In this document: piece after piece, positions 1-11,839 of the stretch
How the letters are laid out: each line of letters opens with the position of its first letter
Position numbering within the stretch: the stretch's first letter is position 1
Assembly: GCA_030765065.1 (NCBI GenBank)
Contig: CM060984.1
Span: 82,485,988-82,549,987, forward strand
Origin: Deroplatys truncata
Taxonomy: Eukaryota; Arthropoda; Insecta; Mantodea; Mantidae
Direction: 5' to 3'
Length of the DNA stretch: 64,000 nt
Program-made: the position numbers and the translations under genes
Notes under the pieces: model-generated
Database searches by the model: none
What the model was told of the DNA's origin: nothing
What the model saw: only the letters and a program-made list of their open reading frames with translations

Positions 1-504
1 CATGGCAACACTGGACGGTGGTTCTGTGCCGGTGAAGCCTGGTTAACTGGACAGTGAGCGAGCCCCAATTCTCGGGCATGCGCATTGAGTGCAATCACTT
101 CATTCTAGCGGCAGCAGTACTCCGAGTAACATCTCTTGCCAGCCGTCTGTTTATGACTTTATCCTACCTTGAACTTTCTGTTTATAAATTAGTTACTATA
201 TGTTTCTGTAGGAGCGTCATTTCAGTTGCTGCATGCGGGGCGGGGGGGGGGGATGGAGATTGCTTGGAGCAGTTTTCCGAATTTTCATGTGGATTTTAAC
301 GATATATTTGGCCCAAAAGAAAATAGTATTTTATTTCTTAAATGTGAAATATTTGTATTTAAAGTACAGATGTCGCAAATTTTCTTTTGGTAGAGCAATA
401 ATGTAACCTAATTATTTCTTGTAGCTTAGGGGGAGAGGGCAAATGACACCCTGCCCCCCTAAATGAGCTCCTGTGTTTCTGTAATTAAACTTGAATTGTA
501 TATA
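1..504. other. No recognisable gene or repeat
   Basis: I see no conserved protein motif, RNA gene or tandem repeat here apart from a G run at about 237-252. The open frame at 54-299 shows no recognisable domain. It may be flanking sequence of the transposase relic that follows. Confidence 0.5.
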
Positions 505-1195
505 TTGTGCGTTTATTGGAGGTTCCTGCTTTCTGCGAATTTTTATGTAAAAATAAAAAAGTTAATATAATACAAAATGATGGGGAAAAATACAAAAAAT
601 GGCTAATGGAAAAATTAATTTCTAACTTGCCTTCCAGATCTGTTTTAGTGATTGATAACGCACAGTACCATAGCGCGCAGTTGGAAAAGGCCCGAAAGTC
701 TCATACCAAAAGAAGCGGGGCTTGCTCCATTCCATGAAAGGATGCTAAGTTTGGAGCTTTACAACCTAAGTAAGGGTCAAAGCCTGTTCCGAAAATTTAC
801 GCTGATAGTTTGTAGGGCATGCACACAATGTTCTCCGATTACCTCCGTATTCATCGGGTCTTAATTGAGTAAAACTCATCTGGGCTGATATAACGCAATG
901 GGTAGCTTGGTAGAACACACTTTTAAATTAGATGATGTTATTCATGAAGCTTAGCTACCAACATGCTGACGACATATCGTGGAAAAGTGGGAAAAGTATG
1001 AAGACAAATATATTGAAGAAGAACAAGGCCTGTTTGGAAATTACATAAGAAGGTTTTGTAATCAAAGATAGGGAATATAGCGACAGCGAAAGAGAAGAAG
1101 ACTGAAGACGATTAAAGGGAAATATCTGAAGAAGATGAAAGGGAAAGTCTTGCAGAAGAAAACGACGGTGGTGATATTTCTGGTGTAGTGTGTTT
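505..1195 (+). pseudogene. DDE-type (Tc1-like, DDE_3) transposase relic
   Basis: The frame at 507-737 reads LVIDNAQYHSAQLEKA, close to the LVIDNAxYHxxQxxKxPT block around the second catalytic Asp of DDE_3 (Tc1-like) transposases. After frame changes, about 860-950 reads like ELIWADI-QW followed by FKLDDVI, the conserved block after the third acidic residue. Positions 960-1190 resemble the charged C-terminal tail (E/K/D-rich, with SDSE). The N-terminal half, including the DNA-binding domain and first Asp, is not visible. Stops and frameshifts break the frame, so this is a dead 3' fragment. The superfamily is fairly clear; the family within it is not. Confidence 0.6.
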
Positions 1196-2000
1196 ATCAC
1201 ATTAATAAAGCGCCTGCTAGTTTAAGACAATGCATTCGTATGACAAGGTTTGTGTATAATGTGTAAATATAAAAGAATGATAGAGCAATCTGAACACAGT
1301 GACAATAAACCAGCCAAGCAGTGGTGTGGTGTTGTGTGTTTATGTCGAAGCCCGTCTTCCAGCAGACAGACAGCTGCCTGTAGGAGAGTAACTGGCATAG
1401 ACCATGGATGGCGAAAACGCCTTCCTTCCGCAAGTCACCAAATATGCAACACGCACTGCATCACTCAGCAGCACGTGAAAAGCAAATGGGAATGTGTTAG
1501 AGAGGGAACAGAGCCTGCGAGTCAAAATAACTCGCGAGTCACGTTTTCGCCACCTCTGGCATAGACTCTCTTCAGTGCGTTAGGAAAGTAGGTCACCGGC
1601 ACAGAACTATTGTCCCTACTTTAAACATGTCAGGCCGCTTCTTTGTATGTAGAAGCAACATGTCTTTGTTAAATGGAATGGGAATTGTAGTCAAAATAAC
1701 CCTCATAAATCTGTATGGTCAGGAAAGAATGACAACTTTTATCATTTCTTTCAAACAGCATATCATTTGAACCTTTTCTAAATTTTGAAACAACTATACC
1801 AGCAGGACGAAAGGGGATTTTAGGAGTAGAAGTTTCTCGGAAATGGTATGTTAATAGCACCTCTGGAAATATCAGTAAATTCTACTGCGCGCAAATGTCA
1901 CTCCGCTCTTCTGTCACAAACTCGTCAAAAATAACTTCTATAAATTAAGCTCTGGGTCGCATAAACCTGTAGAGATTGTTAGCCCAATGTAGCATAATTA
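1196..2000. other. No recognisable feature
   Basis: Short open frames on both strands in 1250-1564 show no recognisable domains or codon pattern. I see no repeat structure. Confidence 0.5.
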
Positions 2001-2449
2001 AGGCTGGTTCACAACCGCCCAAGAACTGTAACCAGAACGGAAACGAGAACGGAAGCAATGCACCATGCAAGATATTGGTTCACAACAGCCCGGTAACGAG
2101 AACGGGAATGCATATCGATCACAAAGTGAAAGTCGATTTTGCGCATTGGGATTTCATTTGTTTTTAACTGACCAATGACTTTTTTCACCTACTTCCAATT
2201 TAGCCAAACCAACGTCAAAATGCGATAGAGTAAACATTATCTAAATGTATATCCATTACATTTCCGATCCCTCTAGTTATGCCAAGCTTTCATTCCTTTA
2301 TTTAATGGCATACATTAAAATTGTCTATTGTTCTTTTTGCATTTCCACCGGTTTTAGCTGTTCTTTGTAGCTTTTGCCATTGTTTTTTAGGTAATAGCCA
2401 GTTTTGAGTTGCATATAAACAAACTACAAATGACCCGAATTAATTGTTC

Positions 2450-2541
2450 TTTCACACAAGCCGTGTGTTGGACAGGGTTGGGAAGGTAGAATCAGATGAC
2501 TGAAAAATTCAATGCCATAGCCGGGATTTGAACCACGGTTG
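2450..2541 (-). mobile_element. tRNA-derived SINE (family A), truncated, inverted
   Basis: On the minus strand this reads a B-box-like GGTTCAAATCCCGGC followed by the same tail (ATTGAATTTTTCAGTCATC) seen at 2757-2790 and 27105-27130, and it ends with the CCTGCACACGGCTTG-like segment of the 27-kb copy. The A-box half of the tRNA region is missing. Confidence 0.65.
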
Positions 2542-2684
2542 AAACTAAAAGCCCGGGACTTAAGTATTTACAAAGAATGTAAGTTGCCATTGGGGTATGA
2601 CATCTTAATACATTTGAGATCTCCTTGTGGTTTACCGGGAAAAATGCGAGTCAGTTGGAGAATTTAATGGCGTGCCGGCATGTT

Positions 2685-2790
2685 GCCATGGTAGCTCAGT
2701 GGTTAGAGCAACCGGACGGAGACCGGGAGATCCGTGGTTCAAATCCCGGCTATGGCATTGAATTTTTCAGTCATCTGATTCTACCTTTAC
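2685..2790 (+). mobile_element. tRNA-derived SINE (family A)
   Basis: A tRNA-like head starts at GCCATGGTAGCTCAGTGG (A box) and reaches TTCAAATCCCGGCTATGGC (B box plus the 3' acceptor strand, which pairs with GCCATGG). The T stem is imperfect and position 33 of the anticodon loop is C instead of U. It runs straight into a non-tRNA tail shared with 2450-2541 and 27055-27175. This marks a SINE with an internal RNA polymerase III promoter, not a tRNA gene. Confidence 0.7.
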
Positions 2791-3351
2791 AAATGACCCC
2801 TTCACCAGAAGAAGCAACGCTGATTAGATATGCGGGTGTCGGGATGAGGTTAGGAAGCACATTTACTACTAATTCCTTCCAGTTCAATGTTTCCAGCTTG
2901 CGACTATAGAGAGCACTAGTGGCTGTTTCATGTCACGGCCGCCTAAAACAACCTCTAGAGTGAAGAGACTAATATGAACAATAGGGATCTAATATGCCGT
3001 GCCCGGGAACGAGAACGAGAAAGTTAAAAGTTGGGCAACTCTTCTTTCCCGTTCCCGGAGCCCGGGAAGGCTTCTCGTCGGTTGTGAACATTCCCATTTG
3101 AATACATGTGTTTCAACTTTCTCGTCCTCGTTCTGGTTACCGTTCTCGTTGGTTGTGAACCAACCTTGAGAAGGAGGGTTGAGTGAGGTATCTGCAGTGC
3201 CCAAATGCACGTCATTATATTTATGTCAAACGTTTCTTCTGAACCAGATATTGAAATGAGATCTAAAAGTGCCATTATGGAATTATTGTCCCAAGTTGTA
3301 TTTGTCAAGTTCAGTATTTATTACTTTGGTCCATAATCATTTAACTACCAG

Positions 3352-3352
3352 C

Positions 3353-3401
<49 letters not shown>
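3352..3401. repeat. (AAT)n microsatellite
   Basis: About 16 uninterrupted AAT units, directly followed by a LINE 3'-end relic. Confidence 0.97.
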
Positions 3402-3402
<1 letters not shown>

Positions 3403-3700
3403 GACATATTAAATGAACTCAAACAGGATCACAAAACAAATAATTGAATTCTACGAAAATAGAAGTATCAAGTAGATACTATGAAGTAGATTGATGAGGT
3501 AAAAAATTACTTAATATTGGCAGGAATTACACAAGAAGATATCCTAAACAGAGATATCTTTAGAATCAATACATAAGTGAAAAGTTGACCAAGATAACAA
3601 ATCGAAGAAAAAACTGGAATATGAACAGACGAAAGAAAGAAAGCCCACAGCCAAGAATGGGAGAACTATGGATTCAAAGGAAAACAAAGAAACGGCTCTA
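3402..3700 (+). pseudogene. Relic of the 3' end of a LINE endonuclease-RT ORF
   Basis: Across frames this reads RWIDEVKN-LILAGITQEDIL and NRDIFRIN, which resembles the WxDxVxxDLxxxGIxxxDIxxRxxFR segment at the C-terminus of insect RTE-like endonuclease/reverse transcriptase proteins. No RT motif is present and the frame is broken. The match is by eye over about 40 residues. Confidence 0.35.
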
Positions 3701-5289
3701 AGTACTTTGTGTAGTCCTACATGGGTTCATTTGCAATCATAAACAGTAAATAGTGATAACGCCATACACTGGTTGTACTCTTGCGTCCTGTCACATAATC
3801 CTGATCTTTCTCACGTAGGTCAGCTGTAGGTAATCAGAGTAGTTGATAAGTGAGTGACGACAAAAGACAAAGGCTGATTAAAGAAATCTAATATGGAAAT
3901 TTTCACAAATCAGTATCAATTAATTCACTAGAAAGTAGGATGGAGCGCTAAAGGGCAGCCGAAACTTTGTCAAACTAAATTTGCCAGCAAAAGCTCGTCA
4001 GCTCGTTGGATGACCATTGTTAAATGAAGACGAAGTTAATGCAATGCCTAATGCCTACAGAGAGATCGAGAAGTACTTCCTAAATTCTTGAAGCAGGAGA
4101 ATGAATTCTATAAACATGGAATAAATTCTAGAAAGGTGTAAGGAAAAAAGTAGAATGAATGACTGGAAATTTTCAGTGAATTACTTTAGAGATATTAACA
4201 AATGCTGTGAACAAATACTGTTTTATCTTTTCTTATGATTCAGCGTGTTAATGAAAGGGATTTTGAGCGCCATAGGACTTTGTCCGTGAGTGCTACATCA
4301 GTACATGAGCGACATATTAATGGGACGCTCTTCACATGTTTTACAGAACATGCTATCTTCTGTTTTCATAGCAAATATGAATGGACAACCCATATGACCT
4401 TAGATGTTAAAGGTGTCATATGAGTGGAACAATGAATTATGAACACATAAAAATGCGAACGTCGAAAGGCTAGAACAGTTTCAAGAATTACTTATAAAAA
4501 GCTTCATTTTATGTAATTTTAATTTTATTTTCACTGCATTAATATGAATGTTTGCTTTGTATTACCGCACAAGTTTTGCGTAGCACCTTTTATTAATAGT
4601 ATATTATTTTACAAATATTAATGTATTATTAAAGAAGCTACGATATACCCCAATGTTTTAATTAATTTTATGAATAGCTTTCCATTTCAAATTGAAGTGT
4701 CCAGGCGTCCCCAAGGTGCACGCTCTGAGTCATTAAAAGAAAGATGTCCAATCGTGGCAATATAAAGGTAAAGAGCGCTTATGATCATCAGCGAAGTTGC
4801 AGACATGAATATGTTCGACACATTCGTGGTGCGGATAAAAATTAAACCTACTCTGTGGTGAATCGAACCCTCACATGACCATTGACCCATTGGCATCTTT
4901 CACGCAGGAAGGCAGATGGTCTTCAACAAGCACAGTGACAAGCTTAACGCCCACTAGAAATCTTCCGGCCAATCAGATCAAGCTGTTAAGTTCGTGGTTA
5001 CGGTTGCCTGCAGTTTAGATCGTGTATGTGTAAACAGTACGGTGGTGACGGAAGTGACTTATTTAAGGTGTGTTAACTCAGCAATAATTATAAGTAACAC
5101 GTATGTATTGTTGCAAACAGCACCTACCTCATGAATTCCGCAGGCATTATTCACTGATGGTCTCTTAGAAAGCCTGAGAGGAAGAGATAAAAAAATTAAA
5201 TTGAGTTTTATTTATGGACGCTCTTTAACTGCTGTGGTTCTTAGCGTGTCATTCTTTATTGGGCGTGAAAGGCCGGTAATTTTGCTCAG
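3701..5289. other. No recognisable feature
   Basis: AT-rich sequence with only short open frames (for example 4235-4423). I see no conserved domain, tandem repeat or RNA gene. Confidence 0.5.
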
Positions 5290-5488
5290 AGGCCTCTTTA
5301 CGTACCGCAAATCTACCACACGGGACCACCAGCTTTACTTCCTTCCGAAGGAAGCCATGCTAAGGATTTTTGCGCCCGAAAAAATCCATCGCCCTCCACC
5401 GGGTTTGAACCCGCGACCTCGGGAACTAGAGGCTAAGCATGGTAACCATCACACCACGGCGGACGACGTGAGGAATATACAACTATGT
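5290..5488 (-). mobile_element. tRNA-derived SINE (family D)
   Basis: The minus strand starts with GCCGTGGTGTGATGGTTACC (A box) and continues to CGCGGGTTCAAACCCGG (a well-paired T arm and B box). A tail follows with TTCCTTCGGAAGGAAGTAAAGC and a GGTCCCGTGTGGTAGATTTG-like block, as in widespread insect SINE tails. The tRNA-like head lacks a clean anticodon arm, and the element continues past the head, so it is a SINE rather than a tRNA gene. Confidence 0.65.
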
Positions 5489-5909
5489 ATTCCTTCCTTC
5501 GCTGTCTCCTAAAGGAGTAGCACTCCAGAAATGACAACACAGTGCAGTAACCCAATCCTTGCATCGTGTTTATATTCCGCTGCTAATGATGAAACAGGAA
5601 CGCGTGTAGTTCCTCCTGCCGAGGTTCAGTCAAGTCTTAAAATACGTTATGATGACATTCGTGATAGGCGCCATTGGGGTAACGAAGTGATCGGTAAGTA
5701 TTATCTTCAGGCGATTCGATATATGAGTAAGAGCAATGTCCTGCAACGGGCGCTAGTAAATCCAGCGGTCCATTACTTATTCTGAAATATACACACATCC
5801 TAAAACAGGTGTGTGTTTAGAGTGCTGTTAAAAATCAAACATAAAGAAAGTGGCGATAATTTTATTCATGGGATTATCCAAGCAATGCTTCCCGTAACCA
5901 GTTACTTAC

Positions 5910-6073
5910 CTTGCTAAGTTGCCAGTCAAATTCATCGACATATGGATTATCAGCTGGAAACATGAACTCGTCATCGTAATCGTCGTATTCCACTGGTGGT
6001 GCAGCTGGGGTAGGGTGTATGCATTCTTTAGCTTCGAGTTGAACACCGCTGAGCAGCACCATCACCGTTATAC
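5910..6073 (-). CDS. Candidate internal exon of an unidentified host gene (acidic, possibly secreted protein)
   Basis: On the minus strand a pyrimidine-rich stretch ending TTTATTTCATTAG is followed by 164 nt open in one frame and then AAG|GTAAGT, a perfect donor. The exon supplies two bases of a split codon and 54 whole codons, so it goes from phase 1 to phase 0. It reads ITVMVLLSGVQLEAKE, a hydrophobic stretch ending like a signal-peptide cleavage region. An acidic, aromatic part with YDDYDDEFMFPAD and DEFDWQLSK follows. I do not recognise the protein. No partner exon could be identified nearby on the same strand. An intact exon among decayed repeats and its codon-like composition favour a real gene; a chance frame remains possible. 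Confidence 0.42.
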
Positions 6074-6244
6074 CTAATGAAATAAACAAAAAACTTGAAT
6101 AATAACTAATTAACTGCTGCCGACTTAACCACTCGGTCCCCAATACAAGCCCTCAAACGCGTAACAGGAATTTAGTTACATTGTGTATATTCATATATAT
6201 TCGAGATATGGAGAATTCGAGTAGTAGATATATAATCCATCCCA

Positions 6245-6362
6245 GCATTCGCGACCTGGGAAAACCACGAAGAAACCCAAAGTCAGGGTGGCCGGTCTAA
6301 CAGCAATCGAACCCGAATGCGAACCTCAAGCCCTACCGTCTAAGCCATCCCTTTCGCTCTCT
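6245..6362 (-). mobile_element. tRNA-derived SINE (family C), 5' part
   Basis: The minus strand reads a GGATGGCTTAGACGG A-box region, a CGGGTTCGATTGC B box, and then GGTTTTCCCAGGTCGCGAATG. The last matches the GGTTTCCCAGGCGAATG block just after the tRNA-like head in the copies at 28455-28965 and 40780-41170. Confidence 0.55.
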
Positions 6363-7469
6363 GAAAATTTAATTCAGTTGGTTAAATCTTTCCCACAAGC
6401 TCCTAATTGGAGGACGAAAATCAGTTATTTCATACTGCCTTAGGTAAAACATGGTTTATTGAAACTACATGGAAGTAACCCAATAGAAATTTCTGAATTG
6501 CTTCAAGAAATGTTTGATGACTCTGGGTGACCATCCCACAAGTGAAGAGTGAGGGGCAAAAACTCACAAAAAAGAACATTTAAGGAATTTTAGGGATACA
6601 GCACAGCATGAAATTGATCATAATCCTAATACCGTTCTTATTTTATAAATATAAAAATGATTTCACTGTTATATATGTTTCAATTAAAAAGCATTATAGA
6701 GGAGGTTTTATGACGCAAAAGGGAGAAATTAGCATATCAGTTGCAGGCGTTTCCCTAAAATATTAATATATTACTGAATTTCTTTTATAAAAATAAGTTC
6801 TAAGACAAGAAAGTCCTATCCATCCATAAACTATTTCTACCTTTTTTCTATCTGCTTAACGTTAATGAGATGCCTGAACGTTTGCAGAAAACCATTTCAT
6901 TGAAAACACAATGGGGATACAGTAGACTGAGGCGATAGTCAAATATTTATAAGGAGCGGGTCGCTATACGCTGACTTTGAAATTTTACTCCACGAGAAGC
7001 AAAGAATCGCAACTTAACAGTTAAAGTATTTGACAATTCAAGCCGATAATGACGAATATCCTGAAATGTCTAATGCCACAAAACATTGCATTTGACTTAA
7101 ATTGTGTGTTTTAACGTGATCTTCATTTTTGTGCAGTATCTAAGTTTTGTCTCTCTTATGGCTTACCAACTATACAAAAACATGGAAATTCACTTGGAAA
7201 GAAGCGGACTTCACAGGATCGTAGCAAATTCAACATATACATTTTAGTTGTTATGTAAACATTTTAAATATATGTCATTTTAATCCAAATCATTACAGGC
7301 ATAGCAAATAAAAAATAAGTAAACATTTTCCATGAAAAGGGTAGTTTGGCTTGCGAAAAAGTTCTTGAAAATGTTTCTGTTATACCTTTGGAAGATACTG
7401 AACTATATGAAATATGACACTAACAACCTTTTTCCTTTTCAGTTTTACTGCTTACACACACGCGCGCGC
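6363..7469. other. No recognisable feature
   Basis: AT-rich sequence. A short stretch around 6900-6960 (GGGATACAGTAGACTGAGGCGATAG and following bases) faintly resembles the dominant repeat family, but is too short to call. Confidence 0.45.
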
Positions 7470-10400
7470 GCACATGGACTTTCTGTTTTCTCTACTGTGC
7501 CTTAGTAAGTGGGGAAAGTATTGTATTCTACCCAAAAATTCGATACCATATTTCACTGGAAATATATATTTTGAGACCTTCTGAATTAAAAACAAAAACA
7601 TTTTTAGAAAAATGTCCGTGTGTATGTATGTCTGGCTGTCTAACTATTATGTGTGTCAGCGAATAGCATAACTCAAAAATGAAAATTCGGATAACCAAAG
7701 TTCAGTGAGTTCAGTAGATCTAGGTTCAGTACCTTCCAAAGATGCAACACGAAGATTGTCAAGAACATCCCCTACCCCAAACTCTCCTTTGCATGGAAGT
7801 CTTTCGAAATTTTCAGTTTTTTTTCAAACATTTCTCTAACTATGTTGATTAAAATACCGTACTTTAAAGATATTTACAGAACACATAAAGTTTATATCTT
7901 GAATTTTCTGGGAATATCCTGTGAAGACCTCATCATTCGGAAGGAGTTTCCTAGAATCTTTTTTTTTTGTTGAATTTTTTTAAAGCCGCGCTAACTACAA
8001 GGTCATATACAACTCGTCAATTAATTACATTAATTCACAATAAGACAAAACAGTTACAAAGGCAGCTCTAAAAAATTAACAAAACAAATAAATTATAGCA
8101 TATTACAACACAAGTAACTTAGTATAAAGAGAACATAAACTAAAGAATGTAATTACAGCGTTAGTTTTAACATTATCATATAAATATTTACATAAAGATT
8201 GCTATTCAGGTATGAGCGAAAAAAAATATTACATATTGGTTGAAACATTTTATATCTTGTTGAGAAGGTCGATGTTCAAAGAATTTCTGTAGTTTTAGAT
8301 AGGCCACTTGAGTATCTACTGCAGTGTGGAGGTAGAAGAAAATCTCTTCAGTTCTGCGATAGTTATCATATTGTCGGCATGTGCATAGTAAATGCTCAAC
8401 AGTGAGTCTTGTAGTGCAGAAACATTCAGGAGGTGATGAGGTATAAGCTAGTAAGTTTTGTATGTCCAATCCGTAATCTAGCAGTATTTACTTGGTCGTG
8501 ACGGTTCAAGGCGGTATATGGGAAGGGACTGCTAGCATGTACAATAGTTTACTGCTTGAGGTCTGGATCCACTGATGCTTCCAAAGGCTGTGGATCGCTC
8601 TTTGAAGGTGTGATGCACCATTCTGACAAGGAATTTTGTTGGATTGGCCAACTAATGATTGTCGAGTGGCTATTTGTCTGCTAGGTCAGCCTGTTCATTA
8701 TCTTTACTGCCGATGTGTAATGGGATCCAGACAAGGGTTACATTACGATATTCAGTTAGAATAAATTGAAGAATATGCTGAATGTCAGGTACCGGTGGGT
8801 GAGATGTGAATCCAAGTTGAAGAGCTTGGAGTGCACTTTTGGAATCTGTAAATATTATGAAATGTTTACTGTCTATTGAACGAATTAATATTATTGCCTT
8901 CTAATTGCCATTAATTCACACGAAAAATTGGAATACAAACGGGAGGGAATATTTCATTTGTATTTGTAATAAGTGCATATCCAATCTGTCATCTGTCTTT
9001 GACTGATCAGTGAATATGTCATTTTAGTTTGATAAAAAGCAACATGTTCATGGAACAACTGCATATATATATATATATATCTGACCAAATTTTTGCTACG
9101 ATTCAAATTTACACGAGGAAGCTGGGTTCTCCATGGCGGAAAATTGGAAAGCTTCGGCGTGATTACTTGAGGAAATGGTACGTTAACTTCGTTTAATATG
9201 TCTGAAATCTTCTATATACGAAAGAACTAATTCGTGGAGATGCAGTACTCAAGAATACGTAACCAAATATCCTTGAGGATGGTCTAGATGCTATTTTCAA
9301 TGTATAAGAATTTAAGAGCTGTTTCCATCTAACTGGGAGGGGTGGCTCATCAGCCTCAATTTGTAGGCTAGATATACGGCTCTTCCTGAATGTTCAAAGG
9401 GTTATTCGGAGCGCAGAGGATTATATAGGATCCAGTGTTTTCAATATTGACGGCTTTGGGGATGAATATACAGCTGATCCATATTCTAATCGTGAGCGAA
9501 TAATTGCTGGGTATACGGAAAGCAACGCTTGGTAATCCGCTCCCCAATTTTGTGCCGATAAGGATCGAAGAATACTATGCTTCCTGAGGCAGTCAGAAAA
9601 GCGTATAGCTTTAATGTGATCAATCCAAGAAAGTTTTTCATCGAAAAGCATCCCGAGTAAATTTAGAGTTCTAGTGTATTAGACTTGTTGATTGTTCATG
9701 TGTATTGTTAGAAGGGATATTTTTTTCTTGTAAAGGTGATGCATGTTGTTTTATTCGCTGAAACCTAAATCCTGTGGTGAGGCACCATTTTTGAAGGTCA
9801 GTAATTGTATCTTCAGAAGGTTTTTTTATAGTTTCAATGTTTCTCCCAGCACATGAAATTGTTAAATCATCTGCAAAAATATTGTTTTAATGGGACTTTG
9901 ATGAAGATGGGTAACTCATTTATTGCCACTAAAAATAAAGTTACGCTAAGAATGGAGCCTTGTGGAATCGGAATTTTTATGTTGAAGCTTTTTGATAGCG
10001 TGTTGTATATTGTATTATTGTATATTGCATGTATTGTATTGTAGAATCTTGTATAACTGGTAAACGTTAAGCGATAGACTGGTAAATGTTAAGTGATATA
10101 CGGAAACGCACTACTCAAAACATTTAGGACTGTTTAAAACGCACAATTTATTTCAAATAACTTTCCTTATGGTATAAGCAATTTCCGAGATATCTGTTAT
10201 TAATGGTTCGAATTTTCCAAAGCTTTGCCATTCTTTTAAACTCCTGTTGAACATTCAGTTGTTTCTCGCGGTTGCATATAAAGAATGTGGAGTTTTAAGG
10301 CCAGCATATAGCGTTCAGTTCTGAAACATTTGACTGTCATTGTTCCCTTTGCATTTATAACGAAATGTGTAATGTAACTATTTCTGCAATGGTTTATCTC

Positions 10401-10515
10401 GATTAAAATGAAGTAGACAGAAAAATAAGCTATCGTAAGATAATGTTTATACCCACTAATAAATTATACAGGGTAGAGAAAGCTATGCGAGTATAACACA
10501 TGAGATTTTTTTATC
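7470..10515 (+). repeat. Dominant dispersed repeat, copy 1, split by a LINE
   Basis: The 5' half (7470-7960) has the family start TTTCTCTACT, the CACCCAAAAATTCGATACC-like block, the GTCCGTGTGT microsatellite position and the ATAACTCAAAAA block. The 3' half (10042-10515) has TATAACTGGTAAACG, TTTCTCGCG, TATCTCGATTAAAATGAAGTAGA and the terminal GTAGAGAAAG-TAACACATGAGATTTT segment. The two halves join at a duplicated TAGAATCTT around the LINE at 7961-10041. There is no open reading frame. Confidence 0.8.
7961..10041 (-). mobile_element. 5'-truncated RNase H-type LINE with 9-bp TSD
   Basis: TAGAATCTT occurs at 7952-7960 and 10042-10050, and uninterrupted family copies (for example 24720-24740) show a single TATAATCTT there. 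The minus strand ends in a poly(A) tract (poly-T at 7959-7968 on the plus strand). The 9421-9651 frame reads LFDEKLSWIDHI, NWGADYQALL and IRSRLEYGSAVY, matching the region after the RT palm in insect jockey/I-type LINEs. The 8206-8469 frame holds CFCTTRLTVEHLLCTC, the cysteine/histidine knuckle that follows RNase H in such elements. Positions 8500-9100 correspond to decayed RNase H. The 5' truncation removes endonuclease and RT catalytic motifs, and stops make it dead. Confidence 0.75.
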
Positions 10516-11837
10516 TAAAAATGATTTTGACGGGATTTATTAGGACTCAAAACATATAATTGAGGTGAAATTTCGATATCGAGTTTTTAGATGGAATATA
10601 ACATTTCCTTTACCTACCATAGATAAGTTGCACAGGAAACATTTTACTTGTAGACCTACTAATGTATTTCTTCAGCACATTATATTGCTTTTGTTAAAAT
10701 GCACGCTTCTCGTTGCTTCTTTCACATGCTAAAATATCTTCATGGTTGTGTTTTTCCCTTCTTACCACAGTCCTCATTGGAACTGCACCTTGAACCATTG
10801 CAATCACTTTCTTTTCCATGTTCATAAAATTATAATTCGCTATTGCCAACTTCTAACTCATTACAGGAAACCAGAAGCGAAGTATTGGCAGAAATGATAA
10901 TTCGAGTAAAACAATTTGCCAACATTAATATTTCTAGATGCTAAATATTATAAGTTAACCAGGGCTACATCAAGGAAAACATTGTATTTTGAAGTGTCGA
11001 AAATTACCAAAAAAACTTGACACATGAAGATTATTGAAAAGAAAAGGAAGAATAACGCATACATATTTGTGGAACAAACACTGAGGCACGCGCGATAATG
11101 TAAAAAGGTCTTAACGTACGAATTGTTCCGAAAAATTCCGGACGGTGGTCACTCAACAGTGGTGATGTTACATCAGAGAGCAACAAACTCCCACAGAAAA
11201 CCAAGCTATAGACTTCACTGCAGAGGTTATTGTTGTCAATATTTGAAATAACACAAGGGTAGTGTGGGAGTGGATAGAATGCATTACCTATATTCAAAAC
11301 ATCGGTGCAACGCACCTAAGCAGAGGATCTTGAAGGGATTTCGTAGCATGTACAGATTACGTTGTCAAGACGATGGGCATGTACTGACCGATTACAATTG
11401 GAAATAACCCTCACTTACAGTACGGGTATAAATTCACCTGATTATATCCTTTTCCGAAACTGAAAACATTTTGGAATCAGTCTAAAATGTTAAATGATTT
11501 GAATAGAATTGTGATCCGGCGTATCCGAGCGTTGTTAAGGCAATACACTGCAAAAAACATTAAAGCCCAAAATCGTCATTTGAACATCTGAAACTTTTAT
11601 TGCAATATAGTAGTTTAGTATAAAATTTGTATATAAAATGTTAATGAGATATATGTATTTGTATGGTATTTTTTGCTGTTCTTGATTTAATCAATCTTTA
11701 TATGTTAAATAAAAATGCGCCGCGTATCAAGCAGTTTATTACATTCAAAACTTTGCCCTATCAGATCATTATAAAGAAAGCCACAATGCAGTTTTTTAAA
11801 ACTTAAATGAAGCTGTATCAGTTTCCGATTTTATAAA
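10516..11837. other. Fragment of the dominant repeat, otherwise nothing recognised
   Basis: About 10560-10630 resembles the 5' end of the dominant family on the minus strand (GTGAAATTTCGATATCGAG, GATGGAATATAAC, CCTACC). The rest, to 11837, is AT-rich without recognisable domains. Confidence 0.45.
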
Positions 11838-11839
11838 TA

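Larger units (their letters stand above)
2001..3166. mobile_element. Non-autonomous TIR DNA transposon with SINE insertions
   Basis: The left end AGGCTGGTTCACAACCG pairs with the right end GGTTGTGAACCAACCTT as an inverted repeat. Subterminal stretches repeat GGTTCACAAC and GAGAACGG motifs on both sides (2030-2110 and 3000-3150, inverted). No transposase is encoded. Left flank TTA and right flank TGA could be a decayed 3-bp duplication of the PIF/Harbinger type, but that is weak. Two copies of one SINE family lie inside in opposite orientation. The interior between them shows nothing else I recognise. Confidence 0.55.

Noticed and set aside
2685..2757. tRNA gene
   Set aside because: The fold has an imperfect T stem and an atypical anticodon loop, and the sequence continues into a tail repeated elsewhere in the window; it is a SINE head.
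5531..5785. Plus-strand exon (about 5600-5692) with AAACAG before it and GTAAGT after it
   Set aside because: The acceptor has a poor pyrimidine tract, the translation shows no recognisable domain, and it faces the stronger minus-strand exon; the donor match alone is weak.
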